Part shown: one piece after another, positions 8,844 to 20,549 of the stretch
Layout of the letters: each line of letters opens with the position of its first letter
Position numbering within the stretch: position 1 is the stretch's first letter
From: an uncultured Acetatifactor sp.
Lineage (GTDB): Bacteria > Bacillota > Clostridia > Lachnospirales > Lachnospiraceae
NCBI GenBank assembly: GCA_947629645.1
Contig: CANREV010000033.1
Coordinates: 1-34,114, forward strand
DNA length: 34,114 nt
Direction of reading: 5' to 3'
The notes under the pieces: generated by a model
Database searches by the model: none
Seen by the model: only the letters and a program-made list of their open reading frames with translations
What the model was told of the DNA's origin: nothing
Made by a program: the position numbers and the translations under genes

Positions 8844-11800
8844 TTATTCGCCGTCCTGAGCTACAGCAACCGCCTCGCTCTCAGACATTTCTTCTTCCTC
8901 GGAAAATTCCTCAGTTCCGTCAAGCCTTACATCTTCATCCGGCTCTGCATTTTCATCAAAACCATCCTCATCTTCCATTTCATATTCATCAAAGGAAATC
9001 GTTTCGATCTCATCGGTGCTCAGCTTCGTGTTACGGTATCTCTTCATACCTGTACCCACAGGAATCAGTTTACCAATGATCACATTCTCTTTCAGACCGA
9101 TCAGATTGTCAACCTTACCCTTGATAGCTGCCTCGGTAAGAACCTTGGTAGTCTCCTGGAAAGATGCCGCAGACAGGAAAGAGTTGGTAGCCAGCGCCGC
9201 TTTTGTAATACCTAACAGCACCTGTTTGCCTTCCGCCGCTTCCTTGCCTTCCGCTGTAAGCCGCTCATTGATATCCTCAAACTCAAGCACATCCACCAGC
9301 GTGCCGGGAAGGAACTCGGTATCCCCGTTATTCTCCACGCGGACCTTCTTCAACATCTGACGCACAATGACTTCGATATGCTTATCTGCAATGTCAACAC
9401 CCTGAAGACGGTAAACTCTCTGCACCTCGCGGAGCATATAGTCCTGTACGGCGCGGATGCCTTTAATCTTCAAAAGGTCATGGGGATTGACGCTTCCTTC
9501 CGTCAGCTCATCGCCGGCCTCCAGCACCTGTCCGTCCATGATCTTGATACGGGATCCGTAAGGAATCAGATAAGTCTTGCTCTCGCCCGTCTCGTCATTT
9601 GTGATCACCACTTCTCTCTTCTTCTTCGTATCCTTGATCTCGGCTTTGCCGCCAAACTCTGCAATGATCGCAAGGCCTTTCGGTTTTCTGGCCTCGAAAA
9701 GCTCCTCCACACGGGGAAGACCCTGGGTGATATCATCACCGGCCACACCGCCCGTATGGAACGTTCTCATGGTCAACTGTGTGCCGGGCTCGCCAATCGA
9801 TTGAGCCGCGATTATGCCGACAGCCTCACCCACCTGAACGGCCTCTCCGGTGGCCATGTTGGCGCCATAACATTTTGCGCAGATCCCCACATGAGAACGA
9901 CAGGTGAGAATGGTACGTATCTTCACCGCCTCAACGGGCTCTCCCTTATCGTTTACGCCTACGCTCAGGATCCTTGCCGCACGGCTGGGCGTGATCATAT
10001 GGTTTCGCTTTACGATCACATTGCCGTCTTTATCCCTGATCTCCTCGCAGGAATATCTTCCTGTAATCCTGTCTTTCAGACTCTCAATGGTCTCCTTGCC
10101 ATCCATAAACGCCCGGACAACCATGCCGGGAATCTCCGTTTTGCCTTCACAGCAATCCACCTCGCGGATCGAAAGTTCCTGAGAAACATCCACCATACGT
10201 CTGGTCAGATAACCGGAGTCCGCCGTACGCAGCGCCGTATCGGACAGACCCTTGCGGGCGCCGTGGGCTGACATGAAGTACTCCAATACGTCCAGACCCT
10301 CACGGAAATTGGACTTGATGGGAAGCTCGATGGTTCTACCTGTAGTATCAGCCATCAGACCTCGCATACCGGCCAGCTGTTTGATCTGCTGATTGGAGCC
10401 ACGGGCACCGGAATCCGCCATCATAAAGATGTTATTGTACTTATCCAGACCCGCTAACAGCACATCCGTCAGTTCCTTATCCGTCTCGTTCCATGTTTCT
10501 ACCACCGCGCGGTAGCGCTCTTCCTCCGTAATCAGTCCACGGCGGAAATTAGCGGAGATCTTATCTACGGTAGCCTGCGCGTCAGCCAGCATCTGCGGCT
10601 TCTTCTCAGGCACGGTCATATCGGAAATAGAAACCGTCATAGCAGCCCTGGTGGAATACTTGTATCCAATAGCCTTTACGTCATCCAGAACCTCGGCCGT
10701 CCTGGATGCGCCGTGAATGTTGATGACCTTTTCCAGAATCTGCTTTAATCCCTTTTTGCCCACATGAAAATCCACTTCCAGTTTCAGGAAGTTCTCAGGC
10801 TTGCTCCGGTCCACAAACTCCAGATCCTGAGGCAGGATCTCATTAAAGATGAAACGCCCCAGCGTGGACTCCACATTGCCCGTAATAGTCTCCCCTGCGG
10901 CATTTATCTTGCTGACGCGGACGGTAATTCTGGAATGCAGGGTACATGCGCCGTTCTCGTACGCCAATATCGCCTCATTGACATTCTTAAAGAACTTGCC
11001 TTCGCCCATTACGCCGGGCCTTTCCTGTGTCAGATAGTAGATACCCAGTACCATATCCTGGGAAGGCACAGCCACCGGGCCGCCATCGGAAGGCTTTAAC
11101 AGGTTGTTGGGCGACAGCAAAAGAAAACGGCACTCCGCCTGCGCTTCTACAGACAGGGGAAGATGCACTGCCATCTGGTCGCCGTCAAAGTCCGCATTAA
11201 AAGCGGTACATACCAATGGATGCAGCTTGATTGCCTTACCTTCTACCAGAATGGGCTCAAACGCCTGAATACCAAGTCTGTGCAGGGTAGGCGCACGGTT
11301 GAGCATAACAGGATGCTCTTTGATAACATCCTCCAGCACATCCCAGACCTGATTATCCATCTTATCGACCAGCTTTTTGGCATTCTTGATGTTCTGACTG
11401 ATACCTTTCGCCACCAGTTCTTTCATCACAAAAGGCTTAAACAACTCGATCGCCATCTCCTTGGGCAGACCGCATTGATAAATTTTCAATTCCGGACCTA
11501 CAACGATAACGGATCGTCCGGAATAATCCACACGCTTACCCAACAGATTCTGACGGAAACGGCCGGACTTGCCTTTTAACATATCAGACAAAGATTTCAA
11601 TGCACGGTTTCCGGGTCCGGTAACAGGACGTCCCCTTCTGCCGTTGTCGATCAGGGCATCCACCGCCTCCTGCAGCATTCTCTTCTCATTGCGCACTATG
11701 ATATCGGGAGCGCCCAGCTCCAACAGCCTCTTCAACCGGTTATTTCTATTGATGATCCTTCTGTAAAGATCGTTTAAGTCAGAAGTTGCAAAACGTCCGC

Positions 11801-12560
11801 CGTCCAGCTGTACCATAGGGCGAAGATCAGGAGGAATAACGGGAACCACATCCATGATCATCCACTCGGGCTTATTGCCGGATTCGCGGAAAGCCTCTAC
11901 GACCTCCAGCCTCTTGATAATGCGGGCACGCTTCTGTCCGGAGGATTCTCTCAGCCCTGTTTTGAGCTCCGCAGCCTCCGTTTCCAGATCGATGGCCTGC
12001 AGAAGCTCTTTGATGGCTTCCGCACCCATACCTACGCGGAACTTATTGCCGTAAGTCTCTCTTGCATCCTGATATTCTTTTTCAGACAGAATCTGCTTAT
12101 ACTCTAACCCTGTCTCTCCCGGATCCAGTACAATGTAGGACGCAAAGTACAGCACCTTTTCCAGTACCCTGGGAGACAGATCCAGGATCAGTCCCATGCG
12201 GCTGGGGATACCTTTGAAGTACCATATATGGGACACCGGAGCTGCCAGTTCAATATGTCCCATACGTTCCCTGCGCACGCTTGCCTTAGTCACTTCCACG
12301 CCGCAGCGGTCGCAGACAACGCCCTTATATCTGATCTTCTTGTACTTTCCGCAATGACACTCCCAGTCTTTGCTGGGGCCAAATATTCTCTCACAGAACA
12401 GACCGTCTCTCTCAGGTTTCAATGTTCTGTAATTGATCGTCTCAGGCTTTAAAACCTCGCCGTGGGACCACTCACGAATTTTATCAGGTGAAGCCAATCC
12501 AATCTTGATGGCATCAAACGTCATGGGCTGATAGACTGCTTCATTCTTTGTTTCTGACAT
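8844..12560 (-). CDS. rpoC: DNA-directed RNA polymerase subunit beta'
   Basis: Beta' forms one side of the RNA polymerase catalytic cleft and holds the active-site magnesium. The 1238-aa protein has the N-terminal zinc-binding motif [20 protein letters not shown], the catalytic [14 protein letters not shown] with three aspartates, the bridge-helix and trigger-loop region ([21 protein letters not shown]) and a second zinc site ([13 protein letters not shown]). The last 45 or so residues form a strongly acidic tail. Length fits the Firmicute form without the large proteobacterial insertion. The open frame begins with a GTG at 12572, but the ATG at 12560 (MSETKNEAV) is more likely because the GGGAG motif would touch the GTG. 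It follows rpoB by 54 bp. Confidence 0.98.
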   Translation of the reverse strand: MSETKNEAVYQPMTFDAIKIGLASPDKIREWSHGEVLKPETINYRTLKPERDGLFCERIFGPSKDWECHCGKYKKIRYKGVVCDRCGVEVTKASVRRERMGHIELAAPVSHIWYFKGIPSRMGLILDLSPRVLEKVLYFASYIVLDPGETGLEYKQILSEKEYQDARETYGNKFRVGMGAEAIKELLQAIDLETEAAELKTGLRESSGQKRARIIKRLEVVEAFRESGNKPEWMIMDVVPVIPPDLRPMVQLDGGRFATSDLNDLYRRIINRNNRLKRLLELGAPDIIVRNEKRMLQEAVDALIDNGRRGRPVTGPGNRALKSLSDMLKGKSGRFRQNLLGKRVDYSGRSVIVVGPELKIYQCGLPKEMAIELFKPFVMKELVAKGISQNIKNAKKLVDKMDNQVWDVLEDVIKEHPVMLNRAPTLHRLGIQAFEPILVEGKAIKLHPLVCTAFNADFDGDQMAVHLPLSVEAQAECRFLLLSPNNLLKPSDGGPVAVPSQDMVLGIYYLTQERPGVMGEGKFFKNVNEAILAYENGACTLHSRITVRVSKINAAGETITGNVESTLGRFIFNEILPQDLEFVDRSKPENFLKLEVDFHVGKKGLKQILEKVINIHGASRTAEVLDDVKAIGYKYSTRAAMTVSISDMTVPEKKPQMLADAQATVDKISANFRRGLITEEERYRAVVETWNETDKELTDVLLAGLDKYNNIFMMADSGARGSNQQIKQLAGMRGLMADTTGRTIELPIKSNFREGLDVLEYFMSAHGARKGLSDTALRTADSGYLTRRMVDVSQELSIREVDCCEGKTEIPGMVVRAFMDGKETIESLKDRITGRYSCEEIRDKDGNVIVKRNHMITPSRAARILSVGVNDKGEPVEAVKIRTILTCRSHVGICAKCYGANMATGEAVQVGEAVGIIAAQSIGEPGTQLTMRTFHTGGVAGDDITQGLPRVEELFEARKPKGLAIIAEFGGKAEIKDTKKKREVVITNDETGESKTYLIPYGSRIKIMDGQVLEAGDELTEGSVNPHDLLKIKGIRAVQDYMLREVQRVYRLQGVDIADKHIEVIVRQMLKKVRVENNGDTEFLPGTLVDVLEFEDINERLTAEGKEAAEGKQVLLGITKAALATNSFLSAASFQETTKVLTEAAIKGKVDNLIGLKENVIIGKLIPVGTGMKRYRNTKLSTDEIETISFDEYEMEDEDGFDENAEPDEDVRLDGTEEFSEEEEMSESEAVAVAQDGE

Positions 12561-12614
12561 TATTAATGGCACTCCCTTCTATTTTTACTTTCACTCAGGA
12601 TACAAACTGCGGGA

Positions 12615-15600
12615 TCATTCATAATCATCCTCATTGCTGAAATCATCCGCATCCAGATCAAACTCGGCGTCATCGAAATCGTCATCTTCCGCACTTACCA
12701 GTTCTCCGCTGTCCGCATCGAACTCCTGCGCCTGATAACCCATTTCGCCCAGTGAATCGTTGTTGTAATCGTCATACTTGCGATCATCGCCCATCTCATA
12801 ACGGTAGTCCGTATCGCCGTAGTCGATCGTTTCCATAATTTCAACTTCTGTCTGATCCTCGCGAAGGACTCTTACATCCAGACCAAGTGCCTGTAATTCT
12901 TTTAACAGCACCTTAAAGGACTCAGGAATGCCGGGCTCAGGAATATTGTCTCCCTTAATAATTGCCTCATAGGTCTTTACACGTCCTACCACATCATCCG
13001 ACTTCACAGTCAGGATTTCCTGCAGCGTATAGGACGCGCCGTAAGCCTCCAGCGCCCAAACCTCCATCTCGCCGAATCGCTGACCGCCAAACTGCGCTTT
13101 TCCTCCCAGAGGCTGCTGGGTCACCAGAGAGTACGGTCCGGTGGAACGGGCATGGATCTTATCATCCACTAAGTGATGCAGTTTCAGGTAATGCATATGA
13201 CCGATCGTAACAGGACTGTCAAAATATTCTCCGGTACGCCCATCGCGGAGACGAACCTTGCCATCACGAGAGATAGGCACGCCGGTCCAGACTTCCCTGT
13301 GATCTCTGTTTTTGTCCAGGTATTCCAGCACTTCGGGGAGCAGCTCCTGGCCGTGTTTACTCTCAAAACTCTCTCCCGCCCAGGGTTGACCGTCCGCCGT
13401 TGTCTCTTTGCCGTCAGCCTTCCACTGTTTTACCTCTGCGGCGTCAAAAGGAAGATTTACATAATCATTGGCCAGCTCCAGCGTATCCATAATATCCTTC
13501 TCGTTAGCGCCGTCAAAAACAGGCGTTGCCACATTAAAGCCCAGCGCCTTGGCCGCCAGGGAAAGATGAATCTCCAATACCTGTCCAATATTCATACGGG
13601 ACGGCACACCCAGAGGATTCAGCACGATATCCAGAGGTCTGCCGTTTGGCAGATAAGGCATATCCTCCACAGGAAGCACACGGGAAACAACGCCCTTGTT
13701 ACCGTGACGTCCGGCCATCTTATCACCCACAGAGATCTTTCTCTTCTGCGCAATATAGATGCGGACCGCCTGATTCACTCCGGGAGACAGTTCGTCACTG
13801 TTCTCTCTGGTAAATACCTTTGCGTCCACCACGATTCCGTACTCTCCGTGAGGGACTTTCAGGGATGTATCACGAACCTCTCTCGCTTTTTCACCAAAGA
13901 TTGCGCGAAGCAGTCTCTCCTCCGCGGTCAGCTCTGTCTCTCCCTTTGGCGTTACCTTACCCACAAGGATATCTCCGGCACGAACCTCCGCGCCGATACG
14001 GATAATACCTCTGTCATCCAGGTCTTTCAGCGCATCATCACCCACGCCGGGCACATCGCGCGTGATCTCCTCAGGCCCTAACTTAGTATCCCGGGCTTCA
14101 GCCTCATATTCCTCAATGTGCACGGAAGTATAAACATCCTCCTGCACCAGTCTTTCGCTCAAAAGGACAGCATCCTCGTAATTGTAACCTTCCCAGGTCA
14201 TAAATCCGATCAAAGGATTCTTGCCCAACGCCAGTTCACCCATGGAAGTGGAAGGACCATCAGCGATCACCTGCCCCTCTTCCACATGATCGCCCTTAAA
14301 CACAATCGGCTTCTGGTTATAGCAGTTGGACTGATTGCTTCTTGAAAACTTTGTCAGATGATATTCCGCCTTCTCACCGTCATCACAGGTCATACGGATC
14401 AGATTGGAGGACACATAATCAACAGTGCCCGCTTTTTTCGCCAAAACGCATACGCCGGAATCCACCGCAGTCTTCGTCTCCATTCCGGTACCTACCGCAG
14501 GCGCCTCCGTCACCAAAAGAGGGACTGCCTGACGCTGCATGTTGGATCCCATCAGCGCCCGGTTAGCATCATCATTCTGCAAAAACGGGATCAGCGCAGT
14601 AGCCACGGAAAATACCATACGGGGAGACACATCCATATAATCAAACATGGAACGGGGATACTCCTGAGTCTCCTCACGATATCGGCCGGACACAGTGGTA
14701 CGGACAAAATGTCCCTCCTCGTCCAGCGCCTCGTTTGCCTGGGCTACATGGTAATTATCCTCTTCGTCCGCGGTCATATAAACAACTTCATCCGTAACTC
14801 TGGGGTTTTCCGGATCGGACTTGTCGATCTTACGGTAAGGAGCCTCCACAAAACCATATTCATTGATTCTCGCGTAACTTGCGAGAGAGTTGATCAATCC
14901 GATGTTAGGGCCTTCAGGAGTCTCAATAGGACACATTCTGCCATAATGGGAATAATGCACATCACGGACCTCAAATCCGGCGCGGTCTCTGGACAGACCG
15001 CCGGGACCCAGTGCGGAAAGACGCCTCTTGTGCGTCAGCTCGCCCAAAGGATTGTTCTGATCCATAAACTGGGACAGCTGGGAAGATCCGAAGAATTCCT
15101 TTACGGCAGCTGCAACAGGTTTGATATTGATCAGGGACTGAGGCGAAATCTCCTCCGCGTCATGAGTCGTCATACGCTCCCTGACCACTCTCTCCATTCT
15201 GGACAGACCGATGCGGTACTGATTCTGCAGCAGCTCGCCCACCGCGCGGATACGTCTGTTGCCCAGATGATCGATATCATCGTCATTGCCCAGGCCGTAC
15301 TCCAAATGCATGTTATAGTTGATGGAAGCAAGAATATCTTCCTTGGTAATATGCTTGGGAACAAGCTCATGCACATTCTTTTTGATAGCCTCCGCCAGCT
15401 TTTCGGGGTCCTCGCCGAATTCCTCGATGATCTTAGCCAGCACAGGATAATACACGCGCTCGTGAATGCCAAAGTCTCTGGGATTGCAGTCGATAAAGCT
15501 GGTCAGCTCTACCATCATATTGGAAAGGACCCTGACATTTTTCTCCTCCGTCTGGATCTGGACGAACGGCACCGCCGCGTTCTGGATCACGTCCGCCAGC

Positions 15601-16550
15601 TCCGCCGTCACCTTGTCGCCTGCGGATGCCAGCACCTCACCTGTGACGGGGTCCACCACATCTGCGGCAAGGATCTGATGCCTGATCCTGTTTCTCAAAG
15701 CCAGTTTCTTATTGAATTTATATCTTCCAACCTTGGCCAAATCATATCTTCTGGGGTCAAAGAACATAGCGTTGATCAGGCTTTCCGCGCTCTCAACACT
15801 CAAAGGCTCACCGGGGCGTATCTTTTTGTATAACTCTAACAGACCCTCCTGATAATTCTCAGCAGTGTCTTTGGCAAAGCTTGCTTCAATCTTGGCCTCA
15901 TCGCCAAACAGCTCGCGGATCTCATCGTTTGTGCCGATGCCCAGGGCACGGATCAGTACCGTGACAGGTACTTTACGGGTCCTGTCCACGCGCACATAAA
16001 AGACATCATTGGAATCCGTCTCATACTCCAGCCATGCCCCGCGATTAGGGATGACGGTGCAGGAGAACAGTTTCTTACCAATCCGATCATGTCCGATGCC
16101 ATAGTAAATGCCGGGGGAACGAACCAGCTGGCTGACGATAACGCGCTCTGCACCATTAATGACAAAAGTACCCGTCTCAGTCATTAACGGCAGATCGCCC
16201 ATGAATATTTTATGTTCGCTGATCTCTTCCTTTTCCTTGTTATACAGACGAACTTTCACGGTAAGAGGCGCCGCATAAGTGGCATCTCTTTCCTTGCATT
16301 CCTCAATAGAATATTTTACATCGTCTTTGCACAACTCAAAATCCACGAATTCCAGACTCAGAGAGCCGCTGTAATCAGCGATAGGAGAGATATCCTCAAA
16401 GACTTCCTTCAGACCTTCATCCAGAAACCACTGGTAGGAATCTTTCTGGACTTCGATCAGGTTGGGCATCTCCAGAACCTCTTTCTGTCGTGCATAACTC
16501 ATACGCATAACCTTGTTGCCGGCTATGGGACGTATTCTGTTCTTTTCCAT
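12615..16550 (-). CDS. rpoB: DNA-directed RNA polymerase subunit beta
   Basis: Beta forms the other half of the polymerase cleft and the RNA exit path. The 1311-aa protein begins [20 protein letters not shown]. It keeps the rifampicin-pocket segment [20 protein letters not shown] with [14 protein letters not shown], without any known resistance substitution that I can see, as well as [13 protein letters not shown] and the C-terminal [19 protein letters not shown]. It ends with an acidic tail rich in Asp and Glu after about residue 1240. The open frame extends 22 codons further upstream, but the ATG at 16550 follows GGGGTGA and matches the family start. It has its own promoter (16632-16660), as a terminator separates it from rplL. 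Confidence 0.98.
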   Translation of the reverse strand: MEKNRIRPIAGNKVMRMSYARQKEVLEMPNLIEVQKDSYQWFLDEGLKEVFEDISPIADYSGSLSLEFVDFELCKDDVKYSIEECKERDATYAAPLTVKVRLYNKEKEEISEHKIFMGDLPLMTETGTFVINGAERVIVSQLVRSPGIYYGIGHDRIGKKLFSCTVIPNRGAWLEYETDSNDVFYVRVDRTRKVPVTVLIRALGIGTNDEIRELFGDEAKIEASFAKDTAENYQEGLLELYKKIRPGEPLSVESAESLINAMFFDPRRYDLAKVGRYKFNKKLALRNRIRHQILAADVVDPVTGEVLASAGDKVTAELADVIQNAAVPFVQIQTEEKNVRVLSNMMVELTSFIDCNPRDFGIHERVYYPVLAKIIEEFGEDPEKLAEAIKKNVHELVPKHITKEDILASINYNMHLEYGLGNDDDIDHLGNRRIRAVGELLQNQYRIGLSRMERVVRERMTTHDAEEISPQSLINIKPVAAAVKEFFGSSQLSQFMDQNNPLGELTHKRRLSALGPGGLSRDRAGFEVRDVHYSHYGRMCPIETPEGPNIGLINSLASYARINEYGFVEAPYRKIDKSDPENPRVTDEVVYMTADEEDNYHVAQANEALDEEGHFVRTTVSGRYREETQEYPRSMFDYMDVSPRMVFSVATALIPFLQNDDANRALMGSNMQRQAVPLLVTEAPAVGTGMETKTAVDSGVCVLAKKAGTVDYVSSNLIRMTCDDGEKAEYHLTKFSRSNQSNCYNQKPIVFKGDHVEEGQVIADGPSTSMGELALGKNPLIGFMTWEGYNYEDAVLLSERLVQEDVYTSVHIEEYEAEARDTKLGPEEITRDVPGVGDDALKDLDDRGIIRIGAEVRAGDILVGKVTPKGETELTAEERLLRAIFGEKAREVRDTSLKVPHGEYGIVVDAKVFTRENSDELSPGVNQAVRIYIAQKRKISVGDKMAGRHGNKGVVSRVLPVEDMPYLPNGRPLDIVLNPLGVPSRMNIGQVLEIHLSLAAKALGFNVATPVFDGANEKDIMDTLELANDYVNLPFDAAEVKQWKADGKETTADGQPWAGESFESKHGQELLPEVLEYLDKNRDHREVWTGVPISRDGKVRLRDGRTGEYFDSPVTIGHMHYLKLHHLVDDKIHARSTGPYSLVTQQPLGGKAQFGGQRFGEMEVWALEAYGASYTLQEILTVKSDDVVGRVKTYEAIIKGDNIPEPGIPESFKVLLKELQALGLDVRVLREDQTEVEIMETIDYGDTDYRYEMGDDRKYDDYNNDSLGEMGYQAQEFDADSGELVSAEDDDFDDAEFDLDADDFSNEDDYE

Positions 16551-16631
16551 TGACACTTCACCCCGTTCTTTCTGATTTAATGCCATGTTGCAATATACGC
16601 AGACATAGTACTGCACAATAGTGCACTATCC

Positions 16632-16660
16632 ATGATAACACAAATCATACGAGGGGTCAA
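16632..16660 (-). promoter_or_regulatory. rpoBC promoter
   Basis: On the minus strand TTGACC (16655-16660) and TATCAT (16632-16637) are separated by 17 bp, about 80 bp upstream of rpoB and downstream of the rplL terminator. Confidence 0.8.
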
Positions 16661-16765
16661 GCAGATTTTGCACCTCTTCCTGTAACCGCTCTGCAACGGA
16701 CTATATGATAGGCAGGGGACGGCCGCATGGCCATCAAATTCATGAATGTAAAGCAGTCATGATAT

Positions 16766-16811
16766 AACAAAAAGGCGGCCTCCCGTGCAAGTGCGGAGCC
16801 GCCTTTTTGTT
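16766..16811 (-). terminator. Rho-independent terminator after rplL
   Basis: AACAAAAAGGCGGC and GCCGCCTTTTTGTT form a 14-bp perfect stem around an 18-nt loop, with T runs on either strand. It separates rplJL from rpoBC, where many bacteria have only a weak, partly read-through terminator. Confidence 0.9.
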
Positions 16812-16844
16812 ATGTTATGTCACGCAGTCACCTGGTTATCACGA

Positions 16845-17225
16845 CTATTTTAAAGTAACCTTAGCGCCTACTTCTTCCAGTTTCTTCTTGATTTCCTCTG
16901 CGTCATCCTTGGAAGCGCCCTCCTTAACTACCTTAGGAGCGCCGTCAACTAAGTCTTTCGCTTCCTTCAGGCCGAGGCCGGTAACTTCACGAACAACCTT
17001 GATGACCTTAACTTTCTCTGCGCCAACCTCGGTCAGCTCAACGTTAAATTCATCTTTCTCCTCAGCTGCCGCTTCGCCTGCACCGGCGCCGGGAGCTGCA
17101 ACTACAACGCCTGCTGCCGCGGATACGCCAAACTCCTCCTCGCAAGCCTTTACAAGGTCATTTAATTCCAATACAGTCAACTCTTTAATAGCATCAATCA
17201 ATTCCTGAGCTGTCAATTTAGCCAT
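16845..17225 (-). CDS. rplL: 50S ribosomal protein L7/L12
   Basis: L7/L12 forms the flexible stalk that recruits translational GTPases such as the EF-Tu and EF-G encoded nearby. The 126-aa protein starts [21 protein letters not shown] (N-terminal dimerisation domain), then has an alanine- and glycine-rich hinge, about residues 37-55, and a C-terminal domain with [24 protein letters not shown] sequence ending in [12 protein letters not shown]. The ATG at 17225 is chosen over upstream codons because ATGGAGGAAAATGAA supplies a GGAGG at 8 nt. It directly follows rplJ. Confidence 0.98.
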   Translation of the reverse strand: MAKLTAQELIDAIKELTVLELNDLVKACEEEFGVSAAAGVVVAAPGAGAGEAAAEEKDEFNVELTEVGAEKVKVIKVVREVTGLGLKEAKDLVDGAPKVVKEGASKDDAEEIKKKLEEVGAKVTLK

Positions 17226-17281
17226 TTCATTTTCCTCCATTTTCAAAAGTTTATAGTAGCTGTCATATTTTCTTTGCCGCC

Positions 17282-17788
17282 TTATTCAGCAGCTTCTGCA
17301 GACGCTCCGCCTTTTTCCGCCAACTGGTTCATGACGCGAGCGAAATTGGTAATAGGGCTCTGCATGCTTCCAAGCAGTCTGGAAATAAGCACGTCTCTGG
17401 AAGGGATGCTGGCAATTGCCTCGATACCCTTTGCATCATAGACAGTGCCTTCCACAATGCCTGCCTTGATCTCCAGCTTTTCCGCTGTCTTGGCAAATTC
17501 CGCGAGCAGCCTTGCGGGAGCCGTTGCATCATCTTTAGAGATCGCGACCGCGCTGGGGCCTTCCAAATACTCGGTCAGGCACTCGAATTCCGTACCCTTG
17601 AGCGCACGGGTCATATAAGTGTTTTTATACACTTTATAAGTCACACCTGCTTCACGCAGATTCTTACGGAGCTGTGTATCCTGCTCGACCGTAAGTCCAC
17701 GATAATCCACCAAAACTATGGACTGTGCATCTTTGACACGGGCTGTAATCTCTTCTATGATGGGCGCTTTTAATTCAACCTTTGCCAT
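17282..17788 (-). CDS. rplJ: 50S ribosomal protein L10
   Basis: L10 anchors the L7/L12 stalk dimers to 23S rRNA and acts as autoregulator of its own mRNA. The 168-aa protein starts [36 protein letters not shown], with the family features of the N-terminal rRNA-binding domain ([24 protein letters not shown]) and a C-terminal helix for L12 binding. The ATG at 17788 follows AAGGAGG. Immediately upstream lies a typical L10 leader and attenuator, so expression should fall when free L10 accumulates. Confidence 0.98.
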   Translation of the reverse strand: MAKVELKAPIIEEITARVKDAQSIVLVDYRGLTVEQDTQLRKNLREAGVTYKVYKNTYMTRALKGTEFECLTEYLEGPSAVAISKDDATAPARLLAEFAKTAEKLEIKAGIVEGTVYDAKGIEAIASIPSRDVLISRLLGSMQSPITNFARVMNQLAEKGGASAEAAE

Positions 17789-17828
17789 TTCTTTACCTCC
17801 TTATAGAATATGCCGATAAGAAGTATCA

Positions 17829-17952
17829 TCAAAAAAATCCCTCAAAGCAAAGACTCAGAGGGATCGCGCAATCAATGTTTACTCTTCTCCTCGGTAGGAT
17901 TTACGCCGGAAATCACGATTTCCCGCACCTACTGTCTTCGGCTTGGTTTAAA
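17829..17952 (-). promoter_or_regulatory. L10 ribosomal protein leader with attenuator
   Basis: On the minus strand the leader contains the conserved GAAGACAGTAGGTG and ATCCTACCGAGG elements (near 17898-17946), which pair to form the L10(L12)4 binding structure known from Firmicutes. A terminator follows: ATCCCTC and GAGGGAT (17838-17864) with seven Ts. Binding of L10 to the leader is expected to favour termination. Confidence 0.9.
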
Positions 17953-17961
17953 ACCTTTGTT

Positions 17962-17990
17962 AGAATAACATAAGGGGCTGACAATGTCAA
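17962..17990 (-). promoter_or_regulatory. rplJL promoter
   Basis: On the minus strand TTGACA (17985-17990) and TATTCT (17962-17967) are separated by 17 bp, just upstream of the L10 leader. Confidence 0.8.
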
Positions 17991-18022
17991 CCCCTTTCTT
18001 CTGATTTTCATCTCAGGCTGGT

Positions 18023-18130
18023 AACAGTTCAGCCCGCACCATCCGCAAAGTCGCGCTGCCGCGCTTTCCGGCGCTATGCGCCTGCCTTTGCCAATGAAAT
18101 GGCGTTCCCTCACGCTTTTCCGGTACAGGG
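18023..18130. repeat. GC-rich dispersed-repeat-like spacer between rplA and rplJ
   Basis: This spacer opens with AACAGTTCAGCC and contains CGCAAAGTC. Both resemble pieces of the tandem units at 8604-8778, the first as the reverse complement. Several short GC-rich hairpins (such as GGCGC-TAT-GCGCC) are possible. No T-run terminator is visible. Confidence 0.4.
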
Positions 18131-18823
18131 TCACGCAAACTTTGCCACGCTTACCTTTACACCGGGCCCCATAGTGCTTGTCAGGGTAATGCTCTTTAAA
18201 TACTGTCCTTTTAATGCGCTGGGCTTTGCCTTTACGATCGCGTCCATCAGCGCGTTGAAATTCTCCTTAAGAGCCTCTTCCGTAAAGGAAACCTTGCCTA
18301 CAGGAACATGCACAATATTTGTCTTGTCCAGTCTGTACTCGATCTTACCGGCTTTGATATCGCTGACAGCTTTTGTAACATCCATTGTAACAGTGCCTGC
18401 CTTAGGGTTAGGCATCAGGCCTTTAGGTCCCAAAACCTTACCAAGGCGTCCAACCACACCCATCATATCCGGGGTGGCAACCACTACGTCAAAATCAAGC
18501 CATCCGTCATTCTGGATCTTAGGGATCAGCTCCTCGCCGCCTACATAATCAGCGCCTGCCGCCTCAGCTTCGGCCAGCTTATCGCCTTTTGCGATTACCA
18601 GGACTCTGACCTTTTTACCGGTTCCGTTGGGCAGCACTACCGCGCCGCGGATCTGCTGTTCAGCGTGACGGCCATCACATCCGGTCTTAATATGCACTTC
18701 AATGGTTTCATCAAATTTAGCCGTTGCGGTTTTCTTCACCAAGGCAAGCGCATCATCAGGATCATAGAACATCGATTTGTCCACAAGCTTTGCAGCCTCG
18801 GTATATTTCTTACCATGTTTCAT
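18131..18823 (-). CDS. rplA: 50S ribosomal protein L1
   Basis: L1 forms the mobile stalk at the ribosomal E site. The 230-aa protein starts [17 protein letters not shown] and carries the family segments [13 protein letters not shown], the [30 protein letters not shown] block and the C-terminal TMGPGVKV. The ATG at 18823 is preceded by GGGAGGTAAAAGA; the open frame upstream to 18868 has no support. It follows rplK with a 55-bp gap. In other bacteria L1 represses rplKA translation; a binding site in the rplK leader was not identified here. Confidence 0.98.
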   Translation of the reverse strand: MKHGKKYTEAAKLVDKSMFYDPDDALALVKKTATAKFDETIEVHIKTGCDGRHAEQQIRGAVVLPNGTGKKVRVLVIAKGDKLAEAEAAGADYVGGEELIPKIQNDGWLDFDVVVATPDMMGVVGRLGKVLGPKGLMPNPKAGTVTMDVTKAVSDIKAGKIEYRLDKTNIVHVPVGKVSFTEEALKENFNALMDAIVKAKPSALKGQYLKSITLTSTMGPGVKVSVAKFA

Positions 18824-18878
18824 TCTTTTACCTCCCAGGTTCCAGCGACAACTTCCGTTGTCTCCCAATCATTCATAA

Positions 18879-19304
18879 TTAATCTTCTACTACAATACCC
18901 ATGCTGCGCGCAGTACCTGCGATCATGCTCATGGCCGCCTCAAGGCTTGCCGCGTTCAGATCCGGCATCTTCATCTCTGCGAGTTCCTGAAGCTTTGCCT
19001 TGGAAATAGTCGCAACCTTAGTCTTGTTGGGGGCTGCAGAAGCAGTCTTCAAATTGCATGCTTTCTTTAACAATACTGCTGCAGGAGGAGTCTTCGTAAT
19101 GAAACTGAAAGATCTGTCTGCATATACAGTAATGACTACAGGGATGATCACATCTCCCTTGTCTGCTGTCTTTGCATTAAACTGCTTTGTAAATTCAACA
19201 ATATTTACGCCATGCTGGCCTAACGCGGGGCCAACAGGGGGGGCCGGTGTAGCTTTGCCGGCAGGAATCTGTAACTTAATATAGCCTTCTACTTTCTTTG
19301 CCAT
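18879..19304 (-). CDS. rplK: 50S ribosomal protein L11
   Basis: L11 binds the GTPase-associated centre of 23S rRNA. The 141-aa protein starts [20 protein letters not shown] and contains [14 protein letters not shown] and the proline-rich hinge into the rRNA-binding C-terminal domain ([16 protein letters not shown]). It ends [14 protein letters not shown] chose the ATG at 19304 with TAGGAGG upstream; the frame is open for 41 more codons but without family match. The 226-bp gap after nusG contains a TTGACA (near 19502-19507) without a clear -10, and a TGAGC-GAAA-AGCTCA hairpin. Confidence 0.98.
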   Translation of the reverse strand: MAKKVEGYIKLQIPAGKATPAPPVGPALGQHGVNIVEFTKQFNAKTADKGDVIIPVVITVYADRSFSFITKTPPAAVLLKKACNLKTASAAPNKTKVATISKAKLQELAEMKMPDLNAASLEAAMSMIAGTARSMGIVVED

Positions 19305-19530
19305 TTTGGCACCTCCTATATTGTGGTAGACCGCTGCAATCTGTAAAACAGCCCTTTTGCAACGGTAATTCGGCGCAGAGACATGATTTCTTCTGCTCCC
19401 ACTTTGTTGCCTGAGCTTTTCGCTCAATGTATGCCACGCTCCCGATTACTCCTGAGCGGAAATACCTTGCTTAAAATTTGTCTGCTTTCCCGGTATATTA
19501 CCCTGTCAAATATCGTGAAAGCCTTTTTAA

Positions 19531-20049
19531 TCAGAGTTTTCTTACCTCCGCGAAACTGATTTCCACAGGAGTCTCCCTGCCGAACAGCTCCACGTTGATC
19601 GTTGCCGTCTGCTTGCCGTAATCCAGCTTTTGCACAACACCAACGGTATCCTTCCAAACGCCGGCAACCACCGCGATACTGTCCCCCTCCACAAAATCGA
19701 TGGATACATTCTCCATCTTGATACCCAAAGGCTTCATTTCCGCCTCGGTCAAAGGGACAGGCTTGCTTCCCGGTCCGACAAAGCCTGTGACGCCCCGGGT
19801 GTTGCGGACTACATACCATGTATCGTCATTCATCTCCATATTGAGAAGGACATATCCGGGAAACATTTTCTTCTGAACGGTCTTTTTGGCGCCGTTCTTT
19901 AATTCAATCACATCCTGCATAGGAACCCTGACTTCCAGGATCTGTTCCGCAAGATGCTTATTGTTTTCGATCGTCTTCTCAATATTGGCTTTGACTTTGT
20001 TTTCATATCCCGAATAGGTATGAATCACATACCATTTTGCCTCTGCCAT
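19531..20049 (-). CDS. nusG: Transcription termination/antitermination protein NusG
   Basis: NusG binds RNA polymerase and modulates pausing, termination and coupling to translation. The 172-aa protein has the N-terminal NGN domain (AKWYVIHTYSGYENKVKANIE, with VRNTRGVTGFVG near its end) and a C-terminal KOW domain (GDSIAVVAGVWKDTVGVVQKLD). The start is ATG at 20049; the ribosome binding site is weak (GAGCGAGGGCG), so translation may be coupled to secE, whose stop is 20 bp upstream. Confidence 0.97.
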   Translation of the reverse strand: MAEAKWYVIHTYSGYENKVKANIEKTIENNKHLAEQILEVRVPMQDVIELKNGAKKTVQKKMFPGYVLLNMEMNDDTWYVVRNTRGVTGFVGPGSKPVPLTEAEMKPLGIKMENVSIDFVEGDSIAVVAGVWKDTVGVVQKLDYGKQTATINVELFGRETPVEISFAEVRKL

Positions 20050-20069
20050 ACAATCGCCCTCGCTCTAAC

Positions 20070-20273
20070 CTAAATTGATGTTAAGAAGTTCACGCCATAC
20101 TTTACAACGTAATCGATCAGGGCGATAATCACCCCGACAACTACCGAGATTGCAACTACAGCCACAGACTGCTTCAATGTGGACTCTCTATCCGGCCATA
20201 CTATTTTTTTAAATTCAGCTTTGACGCCCCGGAAAAATCCGGTGCGCGGCTGCTTTTCCGCGGAATCTCCCAT
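20070..20273 (-). CDS. secE: Preprotein translocase subunit SecE
   Basis: SecE is the small essential clamp of the SecYEG protein export channel in the cytoplasmic membrane. The 67-aa protein has an amphipathic segment (FFRGVKAEFKKIVWPDRES, containing the conserved KIVWP) followed by one membrane helix (VAVVAISVVVGVIIALIDYVV, split at about residues 36-58). The ATG at 20273 is chosen because GGAGG precedes it; the frame is open a further nine codons upstream. It lies between rpmG and nusG as usual. Confidence 0.95.
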   Translation of the reverse strand: MGDSAEKQPRTGFFRGVKAEFKKIVWPDRESTLKQSVAVVAISVVVGVIIALIDYVVKYGVNFLTSI

Positions 20274-20299
20274 TTCAACCTCCAAATCGGAACGAATCA

Positions 20300-20449
20300 C
20301 TATTTTGTCTCTTTGTGCAATGTATGTTTTCTGCAGAATCTACAATATTTTTTGATTTCCATTCTGTCAGGATGAGTTTTCTTATCCTTGGTAGTATTGT
20401 AGTTACGCTGCTTGCATTCGGTACAAGCCAAAGTAATTTTTGTACGCAT
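20300..20449 (-). CDS. rpmG: 50S ribosomal protein L33 (zinc-binding form)
   Basis: This 49-aa gene begins [17 protein letters not shown] and ends [11 protein letters not shown]. It has two CxxC pairs, C9/C12 and C36/C39, which is the zinc-binding form of L33. The ATG at 20449 follows GGAGGTAGC, and the stop at 20300 is 26 bp before secE. It is the first gene of the rpmG-secE-nusG group, driven by the promoter at 20550-20578. Length and sequence are typical. Confidence 0.96.
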   Translation of the reverse strand: MRTKITLACTECKQRNYNTTKDKKTHPDRMEIKKYCRFCRKHTLHKETK

Positions 20450-20549
20450 TTCGCTACCTCCATATTGTTTGTAAAAAGCTTATGTTCTTCTCTTTTTGAG
20501 CATAAAAAATGAGCATAAAAAAAAGACCTGAATCTCATCTCGCCTGAAT

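Noticed and set aside
9378..10271. 297-aa open frame on the plus strand opposite rpoC
   Set aside because: Antisense shadow of rpoC without support.
14358..15833. 491-aa open frame on the plus strand opposite rpoB
   Set aside because: Antisense shadow of rpoB with no recognisable domain, histidine- and arginine-rich as expected from reverse reading.
19305..19530. Possible promoter or L1/L11-type leader between nusG and rplK
   Set aside because: A TTGACA is present but no -10 at proper spacing, and the hairpin near 19413-19427 is too short to assign to a known leader.
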